Program-made: the position numbers and the translations under genes
In this document: positions 26,374-35,368 of the stretch, one piece after another
How the letters are laid out: the number at the start of each line of letters is the position of its first letter
Numbering within the stretch: the first letter of the stretch is position 1
Notes under the pieces: model-generated
What the model was told of the DNA's origin: nothing
Seen by the model: only the letters and a program-made list of their open reading frames with translations
The model's database searches: none
NCBI RefSeq assembly: GCF_001262605.1
Contig: NZ_LGTC01000001.1
Coordinates: forward strand, 1,343,501-1,407,500
Direction of reading: 5' to 3'
Source of the DNA: Pseudobacteroides cellulosolvens ATCC 35603 = DSM 2933
Lineage (GTDB): Bacteria; Bacillota; Clostridia; Acetivibrionales; DSM-2933
DNA: 64,000 nt

Positions 26374-28896
26374 TTACAAACTACCAGCCAGGCACCTTCC
26401 TGTGTAAGACCTGTCATTTAGCATAATATCCTGCGGGGTTCCCTGAGCAATAATTATGCCTCCCTCATCTCCCCCATCAGGTCCGAAATCAATAACGTGA
26501 TCTGCCATAGCTATGATATCCAGGTTGTGTTCAATAATGATCATTGTATTTCCCATGGCTACAAGCTCATCAAGAACCTTTGAAAGCTTAAAAATATCAT
26601 CAGGATGAAGTCCTGTTGTCGGTTCATCAAGAAGGTAGAGTGTGTTTCCGCAGTAGCTGCATCCAAGCTCTTTAGCAAGCTTAATTCGTTGAGCCTCTCC
26701 GCCAGAAAGGGTTGCAGAAGATTGTCCAAGCTTTAGATAAGACAGTCCCACCTTCTTTAAAAATTCAAGTTTTTCAAATATGTTTTTTTGCTCCTCGAAT
26801 ACTCCAAGAGCTCTTTCCACTGATAAATCAAGTATGTCTGAAATACTGTGTCCTTTATATGTTGCAGATAAAACATTTTTTCCAAAACGTTTACCCCGGC
26901 ATACTGGACATATAACCTCGGCATCAGGCATGAAGTGCATTGGTATTGTCATAACTCCCATCCCCTCGCATTTTTCACATCTGCCTCCTGGAACATTAAA
27001 GGAAAAATGCCTTGGAGTAAGCTTTTGCTTTTTTGCTTCAGGTAATTGGGCAAAAAGATTGCGAATTTCGGTATATATATCGGTATAGGTGGCAACATTT
27101 GACCTGGAAGACCGGCCTATTTCATTCTGATCAAATGTAATTACCCTGGCAAAATGATTAAAGCCTTCCACCTTGGCATTTTCAGGTGCTTTCTTATTAT
27201 TAAAGTAACTTTCTGCATGAAAGGCTATCACATCAAAAACCAGTGATGATTTTCCCGAACCAGAAACACCTGTTACAGCAGTCAATTTTCCAATAGGAAA
27301 ATTCACACTGATATTCTTAAGGTTGTTTTCTACTGCGTTATGGACATAAAGAAATCCAGATAAATTCTTTCTTCTTCCTTTAGAACGATAAGCACAAAGA
27401 CTTCCGGCTAAATATTTTCCTGTAAGTGATGTTGGGGTATTCATTACCTCGTCAACTGTGCCGCAAGCAACCACCTGGCCGCCGTATTCACCTGCTCCCG
27501 GACCGATATCAATTATATAATCGGCATTTTTCATAACATCAAGATCGTGTTCAATAACAAGCACAGTATTTCCAATGTCACGCAAATGACACAGAACTTT
27601 TAACAATTTTGAAGTATCCTTTGAATGAAGTCCTGTAGTAGGTTCATCCAATACATATAAGACTCCTGTTAATCCTGACCCTAATAACGAGGCTAAACGA
27701 AGCCTTTGTGCTTCACCGCCTGAAAGACTTACAGCACTTCTTTCAAGGCTCAGGTATCCGACTCCAACATCTAAAAACCTATTAAGCCTTTCTTTTAAAG
27801 CTTCAATTACAGGTGCAACAATTTGTAACTCTTCAAATGTAAATTCCTTTTGTATTTTGCACACGAAATCCAACACATTTATAAGAGATTCTTTGCTCAA
27901 ATTAATAATATTAATTCCGCAAACCGTAACCTCAGCACTCTCACGTTTAAGTCTATTCCCCTTGCATTTAGGGCAAATATCCTCATGAAAAAACTTTTTT
28001 AGCTGCTCCTGTGCTTTGGGAGAATTGGAGCTTTCGGAATACCTGCGTTTGAGATTGGTTAGAAGTCCTTCATAACGTCCTAGAGGCACGGTTTTAGGAG
28101 GCTTCATTTCCGGAAAAAGCATTTTTATTTCATCGCTGAGTGCACCATTAAGTAAAAATGTTATAGCCACCTCATCCCATTCCTTAATGGGTTTGTTAAG
28201 ATCCGCCTGAAAGCCATAGTGTTTACCGGCATTTGCAACGCTTTCACCATTTCTCTGCGTCAAAAAATCGTCCCATAAATGTATAGCTCCCTCATTTATA
28301 GATAAATCCATACTCATGATTTCTTTAAGGTTGGGAACTCTGGTAAGACCAATACCGTTACATTCTTCACAAGCCCCCTGAGGTTTATTAAAGGAAAAAT
28401 GGCTCATTGTAAGAACCGGAATTGTTTTTCCGCAATGGGGACAGGGCATTCCTTCCTCAAAGTCGGATAGATCTGAATCATCTTCTGCCCCATTATAAAT
28501 ACTATCATTTAAAAAGTTGGGCATTACAGTGTTTCCACAATGCTTGCATCTTCTTAACCCTAGCTTTGAATATAGAATCCTGAGATAAGTAAAAATTTCA
28601 GTAACTGTACCTACAGTTGAGCGTGGATTCCTGTTTGAATTGCTTTGATTAACGCTAATTGCAGGTGATAAGCCTGTTATGGAATCTACCTTTGGCTTTA
28701 CAAATTCATCTGTAACCATCCCGAGAGACTCTAAATACTGCCTTTGGCACTCTGTCTGAAGGGTTTCAAAAGCTATTGTGGATTTTCCTGAACCAGATAC
28801 CCCTGTAAGCACCACCAGCTTATTTTTGGGAATGCTAAGTGAAATGTTTTTTAAGTTGTTTTCCTTGGCACCTTTAATCATAATTGCATCCTGCAT
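26374..28896 (-). CDS. UvrA-like excinuclease ABC ATPase (UvrA2/resistance type)
   Basis: The protein has 840 residues, shorter than housekeeping UvrA (about 940). Two ABC modules are present: Walker A LTGVSGSGKSTIAFET and signature LSGGEAQRLRLASLLG in the first, and AVTGVSGSGKSSLVFD and LSGGEAQRIKLAKELG in the second. Zinc-type motifs are CKHC...CPHC (first half) and CEKCEGMGVM...CPVC (second half). The family includes UvrA paralogues that give self-resistance to DNA-binding drugs. A regulator with two MerR domains lies 114 nt upstream, which supports a stress- or drug-induced role. Repair function is not excluded. Confidence 0.88.
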   Translation of the reverse strand: MQDAIMIKGAKENNLKNISLSIPKNKLVVLTGVSGSGKSTIAFETLQTECQRQYLESLGMVTDEFVKPKVDSITGLSPAISVNQSNSNRNPRSTVGTVTEIFTYLRILYSKLGLRRCKHCGNTVMPNFLNDSIYNGAEDDSDLSDFEEGMPCPHCGKTIPVLTMSHFSFNKPQGACEECNGIGLTRVPNLKEIMSMDLSINEGAIHLWDDFLTQRNGESVANAGKHYGFQADLNKPIKEWDEVAITFLLNGALSDEIKMLFPEMKPPKTVPLGRYEGLLTNLKRRYSESSNSPKAQEQLKKFFHEDICPKCKGNRLKRESAEVTVCGINIINLSKESLINVLDFVCKIQKEFTFEELQIVAPVIEALKERLNRFLDVGVGYLSLERSAVSLSGGEAQRLRLASLLGSGLTGVLYVLDEPTTGLHSKDTSKLLKVLCHLRDIGNTVLVIEHDLDVMKNADYIIDIGPGAGEYGGQVVACGTVDEVMNTPTSLTGKYLAGSLCAYRSKGRRKNLSGFLYVHNAVENNLKNISVNFPIGKLTAVTGVSGSGKSSLVFDVIAFHAESYFNNKKAPENAKVEGFNHFARVITFDQNEIGRSSRSNVATYTDIYTEIRNLFAQLPEAKKQKLTPRHFSFNVPGGRCEKCEGMGVMTIPMHFMPDAEVICPVCRGKRFGKNVLSATYKGHSISDILDLSVERALGVFEEQKNIFEKLEFLKKVGLSYLKLGQSSATLSGGEAQRIKLAKELGCSYCGNTLYLLDEPTTGLHPDDIFKLSKVLDELVAMGNTMIIIEHNLDIIAMADHVIDFGPDGGDEGGIIIAQGTPQDIMLNDRSYTGRCLAGSL

Positions 28897-29010
28897 TATA
28901 ACACACTCCTTTATAAAAGTATTGAATTATCAGTAGTCAGAATCGAAAGTAATATTTCAATTATTCCTTAATATACAACACAAATAAAGTCTGGTGTTAA
29001 AGTGGAGGGT

Positions 29011-29772
29011 TTATTTGAATTTTCTTTTCATTTTTCCAAGCTGCTTAAGCATTAATAATGCTGTATTTTTTGAATTTAAAATTGAGGTTATGAGCCTGTC
29101 ACAGCTCGTTATAATCTCCTCTGATTCATAAGGTGTATCTATAATTTTTTTAATGTTTTCAGTTCTATTTTCTGAAACTGCCTTGAGCATTCTAAGAATG
29201 GACATAAGGGAATAGTTTGCACAACGCAATGCCTTGATAATTTTTAGAAACCTTATCTCTTTATCTGTATAAATCCTATAACCGTTTTCCTTTCTTTCAA
29301 CAGTTACAAGCCCGTTTAATTCCCAATTCCTCAAAGTATCAATTGTTACATCCAGATATTGGGCTGTCTCTTTTCTGGTTAAATTAAGTGTACTTTTTTC
29401 ATTCTTAACGTTTGAAATTAAGTCTTTTGAAATATCAATTGCCTCTTCAGCATTATGCTGCTCCTTTTCGAGGTTACTTAAAAATTCTTGAGTCTTATTA
29501 ATAGCATTTTCATAATCCCCTGCAGAAGAAGTCTTTATAATATCAATTGCCTGTTTTCTAAGTCCGTTTTGCAGCAGTTCACACTTAAGTGCCATTCTGG
29601 CAAGCCTGATTTGTTCTAAATGGATATCGTTAAATACCCGATATCCATTCTCCTTCCTTTCTGCCTTGGGAATGAAATTTATGTCTTCATATAATCTTAC
29701 AGTGTTTGGATGTACACCTGCTAATTTTGCAATTTCTGATGTCTTATAGTATTTCATATCAAAAAACAGCAT
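29011..29772 (-). CDS. tandem-domain MerR-family regulator
   Basis: The protein has 253 residues with two MerR DNA-binding domains in one chain. The first (YYKTSEIAKLAGVHPNTVRL, ...ERKENGYRVFND) covers about 6-75 and the second (LTRKETAQYLDVTIDTLRNW, ...ERKENGYRIYTD) about 125-190. Each ends in the same ERKENGYR wing. The interdomain and C-terminal parts are helical. This arrangement is known for clostridial regulators next to transporters or UvrA-like ATPases. AGGAAAAGG precedes ATG 29772; an in-frame ATG at 29757 is the alternative. Confidence 0.85.
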   Translation of the reverse strand: MLFFDMKYYKTSEIAKLAGVHPNTVRLYEDINFIPKAERKENGYRVFNDIHLEQIRLARMALKCELLQNGLRKQAIDIIKTSSAGDYENAINKTQEFLSNLEKEQHNAEEAIDISKDLISNVKNEKSTLNLTRKETAQYLDVTIDTLRNWELNGLVTVERKENGYRIYTDKEIRFLKIIKALRCANYSLMSILRMLKAVSENRTENIKKIIDTPYESEEIITSCDRLITSILNSKNTALLMLKQLGKMKRKFK

Positions 29773-30001
29773 CCTTTTCCTATAGAATAATCATTCATTA
29801 GATATTAACAAGTATTTAATCGGGTCAATAGCCCTTAATCACATTTTAAATGTTATATATCCTTTTATCAATATTTCAACCAAACCAATTAGAATGACAT
29901 TTTTTCACATAAATCACCATTTTTAATGTTTTACTTGATTTCCATTTGTAAAGCAATTATAATTTTATAGTTATGATAATTTTTAATTGGGGGTTAGTAC
30001 T

Positions 30002-31105
30002 ATGAAAAATAAGTTATTACTAGGACTTTTATGCACTTTTATGATAAGCTTATTAATTACATCAAATGTTTTTGCTGAGGAAGATCTTGGTGTTAATTGG
30101 ATTGAAGGTCCAACAAATGTTTCAGTCGGTGATATGGCAAAACTGAACCTGGATAAAGATTTTTTATATGCCGATAAAGCGGATACTGTAAAACTAATGA
30201 AATACTTTGACAACGCTATCACAGGATCAGAAATAGGCAGTGTATTTTCCAGAGATGAAAGCCAAACATGGTATATACTTTTTGAGTATAAGGACGTAGG
30301 TCACATTAAAGATGATGACAAGGATGATATTGATGCTGACGATCTTTTGGAGAGCTACAAGGAAGGAACTAAGGCACAGAATAAAATAAACGCAAAATCC
30401 GGCATACCTCCTTTAAATGTTTTAGGCTGGCGTGAAGAGCCAAAGTATGATGAAGGCCTTCACAGCCTTGTTTGGAGTACTCTTTTAGAATCTAAAGGAA
30501 GTAAAATTATTAATTATGAAGCAAGGATATTAAGCCGTACAGGTTATGTTTCAGCCATTCTTGTTTGCTCGGAATCAGATTATGATAGTGTTAAACCAAA
30601 CATGAAAAAAGTAGTCGATGCATTTAGTTTTGTTGAAGGTAAAAGATATTCAGATTATGACCCATCAAAAGACAAGACATCTGAATGGGGTCTGGCCGCA
30701 CTTGTTGCAGGTGGTGTTGTTGCATCTAAAACAGGAATCCTTGCAGTAATATTATTAATATTCAAAAAGGGCTTTATATTGATAATCGCAGGAATAGTTG
30801 CACTTTTTACAAAGCTATTTAGAAGAGGTAAAAAGCAAACAAACAGCACTTCCTATGAAACTTCTTATGAAAATCCTCACGAAACACAAAATTTTACATC
30901 AAGCTCAGGCCAACTTGGCGGAACATACGGTATACAGGACAACACCAATAATTTCAACAATAACAACTTCAATAACAACTATAACAATGACTTTAACAAT
31001 GATTACAATAATAACAATAGTAGCGATAACAATCAGAGTAATAATAATTCAGGTAGTTCTATTAATCTTAGCAAAATTAATTTAGACAAGGATAATAAAG
31101 ATTAA
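30002..31105 (+). CDS. DUF2167 membrane protein with Asn-rich tail
   Basis: The protein has 367 residues. A signal peptide ends at about residue 25 (NVFAEED). The extracellular DUF2167 domain (about 28-215) is recognisable: VNWIEGPTNVSVGDMAKLNL, YILFEYKDVGHIKDDDKDDI and PPLNVLGWREEPKYDEGLHS. Two adjacent hydrophobic segments follow (about 230-245 and 253-268: GLAALVAGGVVASKTG, LIIAGIVALFTKL). The C-terminal tail of about 90 residues is mostly Asn with some Ser, Phe and Tyr, which is low complexity. GGGGGTTAGTACT precedes ATG 30002. The family is of unknown function. Confidence 0.82.
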   Translation: MKNKLLLGLLCTFMISLLITSNVFAEEDLGVNWIEGPTNVSVGDMAKLNLDKDFLYADKADTVKLMKYFDNAITGSEIGSVFSRDESQTWYILFEYKDVGHIKDDDKDDIDADDLLESYKEGTKAQNKINAKSGIPPLNVLGWREEPKYDEGLHSLVWSTLLESKGSKIINYEARILSRTGYVSAILVCSESDYDSVKPNMKKVVDAFSFVEGKRYSDYDPSKDKTSEWGLAALVAGGVVASKTGILAVILLIFKKGFILIIAGIVALFTKLFRRGKKQTNSTSYETSYENPHETQNFTSSSGQLGGTYGIQDNTNNFNNNNFNNNYNNDFNNDYNNNNSSDNNQSNNNSGSSINLSKINLDKDNKD

Positions 31106-31125
31106 ACTGTTGATATATAAATGCT

Positions 31126-31165
31126 AGAAAAAAACCCATTGAAAATATTCAGCGGGTTTTTTTCT
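31126..31165. terminator. bidirectional terminator between convergent genes
   Basis: AGAAAAAAACCC and its complement GGGTTTTTTTCT (12-bp arms) lie between the DUF2167 gene end (31105) and the RND gene end (31179). The A/T-rich ends give a T-run in both directions, so it can stop both convergent transcripts. Confidence 0.8.
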
Positions 31166-31178
31166 AATTCAGTGTATA

Positions 31179-34100
31179 TTAAAACTCCTCATTTTTCTTG
31201 AATATCCGGTTTGACAGATTTTCCAACCCTTCATATATTACCGGTACAACAACCAGTGTTAGAAAAGTTGATGTTGTAAGTCCACCAATTACAATTACAG
31301 CAAGAGATTGGGACATGGTTGAACCCTTGGAAAAACCAAGTGCCAATGGAATGAGTGCTGCAATGGTCGCAATGGCTGTCATAAGTATCGGTCTCATTCG
31401 CACCCTTCCGGCTTCCAGTAGTGCCTCCCTTACAGGCATATCCTCATTACGTTTTTGTTTTACCCTGTCAATAAGAACTATGGCATTTGTTACAACAATT
31501 CCGATAAGCATCAGACCACCAATCATCGAAGGCATATCCAAAGGAAGTCCTGTTATAAATAGTGCAACCAGTCCTCCAATTGCAGCAAGCGGCAGGGAGA
31601 AAAGTATGGCAAATGGTGCTCTTGCAGTTCCCAAAGCAACCATCATGACTAAAAATACCAAAAATACTGCTACTACCATGGCAAGACCCATTTGTACAAA
31701 GGTATCGTCCATCATTTCTGTTATACCGCCCATTTTTATTTCTACACCTTCCGGCAGCTTAAGTTCCTTTATTTTTTGTTGAACACTTTTAGAGACTGCA
31801 CCTGTATCCTTTTGGGCTATTTTCCCTGTTATTTTTGCGTATTCCTTACCGTTTAAACTGAATATACCTACAGGTCCGGGAACTTCCTTAACCTCTGCAA
31901 TATCGCTTATTTTTACAGTTCCTCCGGTTTGTGCAGTAAGTTCAATTGCTTTTATATCATCAATTTTACTTACAGTATCCAATTTGACGCCCATAAGAAC
32001 ATCCATGCTTTTATTGTCAACAACCATTGTGGTAACCTTACTGTTGTTTAGAAATCCACTGACAGTCATTCCAACCTGAGCCGCCGAAAGTCCCTTTTCA
32101 CTGGCCTTTTTCTGGTCAACACTTATGGATATTTCGGGTTTTGATTCAGTCAAGTTGTTAGTTACTCTCTCCAATCCCTTGATAGATGAAATTTCCTTGG
32201 TAAGAAGTTCTGCCGCTTCCTTTATTTTATCGGCACTAACTCCTATAACATGAACTTCGATATTATTAATGCTGCCCATACCACCACCGGACGAACTTGA
32301 TTGTTCTATAGTAAATTGACCTTTACCTGTGCTGTCTGATATCTTGCCTTTTAATTCCTTAATCACTTTATCAACATTTGAGTCTTTATCAAGCTGAGCC
32401 ATAATACTTCCTGAACCTTGATTCGACATAGCAGACATAAAACTTGTTGTTGATGATCCGATTGTTGTCTGGTATTTTTCTATATCTTTAATTCCTGCTA
32501 AAATCTTCTCAATCTCAAGAGCCTTATCATTAACTATTTTTACATCTGTCCCTGCCGGATAGTCCATTTTTATACTTACATACTGGTCTTTTTGTTCCTG
32601 AATAAAGCTAGTTCCTATAAACGGTAACAGACATAAACTTCCAGCAAATAACACAAAAGCGACCAGCAGAGTTATTGCTTTATGTTCAAGGGACCAATTA
32701 AGAAGACCTGCATATCCTTTCATAAGTTTGCCTTCATGGAAATCAGAGTGCTTTATTCTTTTAGATTTTAATAACATCAATTTGGACATTACCGGTATTA
32801 CAGTAATTGCCACGAGCAGTGAAGAACCCATTGCTACAGCAAGAGTAAGTGCAAATGGCTTGAACATAACACCTGCTATGCCGCCGACAAAAGCTACAGG
32901 CAGAAAAACCGATACAGTGGTCAAAGTAGAAGATGTAATTGCAGATGCAACCTCTTTTGTCGCATGCTTTATCAAATCTACGCTGCGGATTTCATCACTT
33001 TGCAGCCGTCGGTATATGTTTTCAATAACCACTATAGAGTCATCCACAATTCTTCCTATTGCTACCGATAACCCACCAAGTGTGAGAATATTAAGGGTAA
33101 CATTAAATTGCTTTAATGCTATAAGTGTTATCAATACCGATAATGGTATTGATATACAGGCAATTATTGTTGTCCTGAAATTTCTTAGAAACAAGAGGAT
33201 TACCAGGAAGGCAAAAATTGCACCTGTTACCCCTTCACGAAGCATACCGCTGATTGATTCATTTACATAATCAGCCTGGTCGAGAATTATTGAAACATTA
33301 GTACCTCCCGGCAGCATGTCTTTTAGCGTATCCAACTTATCTTTTACGGCATCTGATACATCTACTGTATTTGATTCCTGAGTTTTAACCACTTGGAGTA
33401 TAACACTTGGATTACCATTTGTCCTGCTGTAGGTTGTAGTTTTGTCAGTATCCACATTTACTTCAGCAATATCGCTTAATGATATCTGTTGAAGGGTCAT
33501 ATTGATCCCGGTTTGTTTTGTAGCTCCCGAATCAGCCATGCCAGCACTTTGAGCTTTATCTCCTGTATTGGCATTTACTGTTGCACCTGACTGCTGTGAC
33601 ATCTTTGATTGAATATCCTTAAGCTGCTTTTTCATTTGCTCAATAGCTGCCTCAGTTACCTTAACTACTGGTGTCATTTGCTGTATAGTTGCTGTAGCAA
33701 TTTGCTTTTGAGCAGCTGTTGCATTTGGATTGGCCATTACTTGCTTTGCCTCATTAAGGGCAAACTGAGAAGCAACAAGTTTTGATTGTGTTTCCTGTAT
33801 TGCAGACAGTAACTGAATCTGTCCGTTAAAAGCCTGATTCATTCCGGCCATACCTTGCCCTATCTGTCCTACGGCCTTTCCAAGCTCGGCAATTCCCTGC
33901 CCCATTTGGGTAAAAGTAGAGCTCATAATTGCTTGTGTATTTGGTATAACAGGCAATTTTATGTTTTTAAGTTCATCTAAGGAATTGAATTTCCCAGTAA
34001 TCCTTATGGGTTCTACAGTGTCATTCAAACTGAGAGAACCTGCCGGGAACGACACATTGTTTGCCTGCAGTAATTGGGATACGGTTTGTGACGTCAGGTT

Positions 34101-34685
34101 GTATTGTTTTAATTTATCAGGCAACAGCTTTATGTATACGGCTTTTTGAGATTCACTGGCCAATTGAACCTGACCAACGCCTTCAATTCCTGTAAGACTC
34201 GGAAGAATGTCATCATGAACCTTTTGTTCCAGGTCCTCATGGCTTAACTTATCATTTGATACGCTTACACTTAGGACGGGCATTGAGTTCATATCAATTC
34301 GCATTATTTTTGGAGCAGCAACATTATCCGGAAGTTTAACATCCTTAATTGCAGATTCAACCTTCCTCTGCATATCATCCATATTTGCAGAATAGTCAAA
34401 CTGAGCGACAATAGAAGAAAAATTTTCAGAGGATGTGGAATCAAGGCTTTTAATCCCATTAACGCTTGATACCATATTTTCCAGAGGCTTGGTTATTTTT
34501 TCCTGAACATCTCCGGGTGAAGCACCTGGATAAACTGTAATAACACACACTACAGGGATGCTTATGTCAGGCATGGTTTCTTTCTTCAGAGTAACCGATG
34601 AATATATCCCTCCGAATACAATAAGTAAACAAAGCACTAAAATAGCAGATACGTTTTTTAATGAAAATCGTGTAAAAATACCCAT
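31179..34685 (-). CDS. RND-family efflux transporter with a large coiled-coil insertion
   Basis: The protein has 1168 residues. TM1 covers about 12-30. The porter domain has the RND motif ETMPDISIPVVCVITVYPGA. The six-helix block has GGLSVAIGRIVDDSIVVIEN (conserved Asp pair of the proton relay) and FVGGIAGVMFKPFALTLAVA. The second half has SMIGGLMLIGIVVTNAIVLI. Between residues about 247 and 398 is an inserted Gln/Met/Ala-rich helical stretch (GQGMAGMNQAF, QIATATIQQMTPV) absent from a minimal porter. It resembles Bacillus SwrC-type pumps. The MarR gene ends 1 nt upstream, so the two form an operon. The substrate is unknown. Confidence 0.92.
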   Translation of the reverse strand: MGIFTRFSLKNVSAILVLCLLIVFGGIYSSVTLKKETMPDISIPVVCVITVYPGASPGDVQEKITKPLENMVSSVNGIKSLDSTSSENFSSIVAQFDYSANMDDMQRKVESAIKDVKLPDNVAAPKIMRIDMNSMPVLSVSVSNDKLSHEDLEQKVHDDILPSLTGIEGVGQVQLASESQKAVYIKLLPDKLKQYNLTSQTVSQLLQANNVSFPAGSLSLNDTVEPIRITGKFNSLDELKNIKLPVIPNTQAIMSSTFTQMGQGIAELGKAVGQIGQGMAGMNQAFNGQIQLLSAIQETQSKLVASQFALNEAKQVMANPNATAAQKQIATATIQQMTPVVKVTEAAIEQMKKQLKDIQSKMSQQSGATVNANTGDKAQSAGMADSGATKQTGINMTLQQISLSDIAEVNVDTDKTTTYSRTNGNPSVILQVVKTQESNTVDVSDAVKDKLDTLKDMLPGGTNVSIILDQADYVNESISGMLREGVTGAIFAFLVILLFLRNFRTTIIACISIPLSVLITLIALKQFNVTLNILTLGGLSVAIGRIVDDSIVVIENIYRRLQSDEIRSVDLIKHATKEVASAITSSTLTTVSVFLPVAFVGGIAGVMFKPFALTLAVAMGSSLLVAITVIPVMSKLMLLKSKRIKHSDFHEGKLMKGYAGLLNWSLEHKAITLLVAFVLFAGSLCLLPFIGTSFIQEQKDQYVSIKMDYPAGTDVKIVNDKALEIEKILAGIKDIEKYQTTIGSSTTSFMSAMSNQGSGSIMAQLDKDSNVDKVIKELKGKISDSTGKGQFTIEQSSSSGGGMGSINNIEVHVIGVSADKIKEAAELLTKEISSIKGLERVTNNLTESKPEISISVDQKKASEKGLSAAQVGMTVSGFLNNSKVTTMVVDNKSMDVLMGVKLDTVSKIDDIKAIELTAQTGGTVKISDIAEVKEVPGPVGIFSLNGKEYAKITGKIAQKDTGAVSKSVQQKIKELKLPEGVEIKMGGITEMMDDTFVQMGLAMVVAVFLVFLVMMVALGTARAPFAILFSLPLAAIGGLVALFITGLPLDMPSMIGGLMLIGIVVTNAIVLIDRVKQKRNEDMPVREALLEAGRVRMRPILMTAIATIAALIPLALGFSKGSTMSQSLAVIVIGGLTTSTFLTLVVVPVIYEGLENLSNRIFKKNEEF

Positions 34686-34686
34686 T

Positions 34687-35169
34687 TTAAATCTCCTTAT
34701 TATTTTTATTATCCTTTTTTATATCCTGTAAATTATCGAAGTAGTTGAAAACTAACGATAATATATCGACAAATTCATTACTTTTCTTAAAGCCAAGATA
34801 TTCTACAAGTCCTTCGAATATATTAAAGAATACCTTGATTACCTTATCAATGGTACTTGACCCCTTCTCTGTCAATTCTATTTCAATTACTCGTCTATCT
34901 GTTTTACTTATGTTGCGTATAAGATACCCTTTTTTCTCCAAACTTGTAATTAAAGGCGTTATTGTCGGCGGAGTTACTCCTGCAATTTTACTGATATCCG
35001 ATACCTTAACAAGGGAATTGTTATTGTCCATAATCTTTTTAATGGTTAATAATGTAAATATTTCACTGCGGTTTAACTCGCAAACAGGACTTGGATTCCA
35101 ATTTAATTTACTAAATTGGTCAAATGAAGCAAAAAGCTTTATAACAGTCTCATTTACTCGTTCATCCAT
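34687..35169 (-). CDS. MarR-family transcriptional regulator
   Basis: The protein has 160 residues. The winged helix-turn-helix is VKVSDISKIAGVTPPTITPL, followed by the wing ISKTDRRVIEIELTEKGSST; N- and C-terminal helices give dimerisation. It is the first gene of a two-gene unit with the RND pump. A perfect 18-bp inverted repeat 25 nt upstream of the start is a likely self-operator. It probably represses the pump until a small molecule binds. Confidence 0.92.
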   Translation of the reverse strand: MDERVNETVIKLFASFDQFSKLNWNPSPVCELNRSEIFTLLTIKKIMDNNNSLVKVSDISKIAGVTPPTITPLITSLEKKGYLIRNISKTDRRVIEIELTEKGSSTIDKVIKVFFNIFEGLVEYLGFKKSNEFVDILSLVFNYFDNLQDIKKDNKNNKEI

Positions 35170-35193
35170 TTACAATTTCTCCTTACATAAAAA

Positions 35194-35238
35194 TTTGGTA
35201 TACTAATAGTTTTTAATAATAACTATTAGTATACCAAA
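35194..35238 (-). promoter_or_regulatory. perfect 18-bp inverted repeat, MarR operator
   Basis: TTTGGTATACTAATAGTT and its exact complement are separated by 9 nt, just upstream of the marR start and its AAGGAG site. Position and symmetry fit binding by a MarR-type dimer overlapping the promoter. Regulation of the MarR-RND operon is inferred. Confidence 0.65.
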
Positions 35239-35290
35239 TATTTATTCCTGCTTCAACTTTTTTATTTTGTGATAACTGAAAAGTCACATT

Positions 35291-35327
35291 CAAAAAGGCT
35301 GCTGACATCATTAAATGGCAGCAGCCT
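35291..35327 (-). terminator. terminator after LTD/CotH-dockerin gene
   Basis: AGGCTGCTG/CAGCAGCCT forms a 9-bp stem around a 14-nt loop, followed by TTTTTG on the minus strand. It begins 42 nt beyond the stop of the gene at 35369 and lies between it and the marR upstream region. Confidence 0.75.
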
Positions 35328-35368
35328 GAAGATATTTGTAAATTAAGCTTTCAATAATATTATAGGCA

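Noticed and set aside
30910..31085. Sequencing artefact in the Asn-rich tail
   Set aside because: The frame stays open and codons vary (AAC and AAT mixed), as in a real coding repeat.
32728..33270. Plus-strand 180-residue frame inside the RND gene
   Set aside because: It is the antisense reading of a conserved membrane transporter; composition only mirrors that gene.
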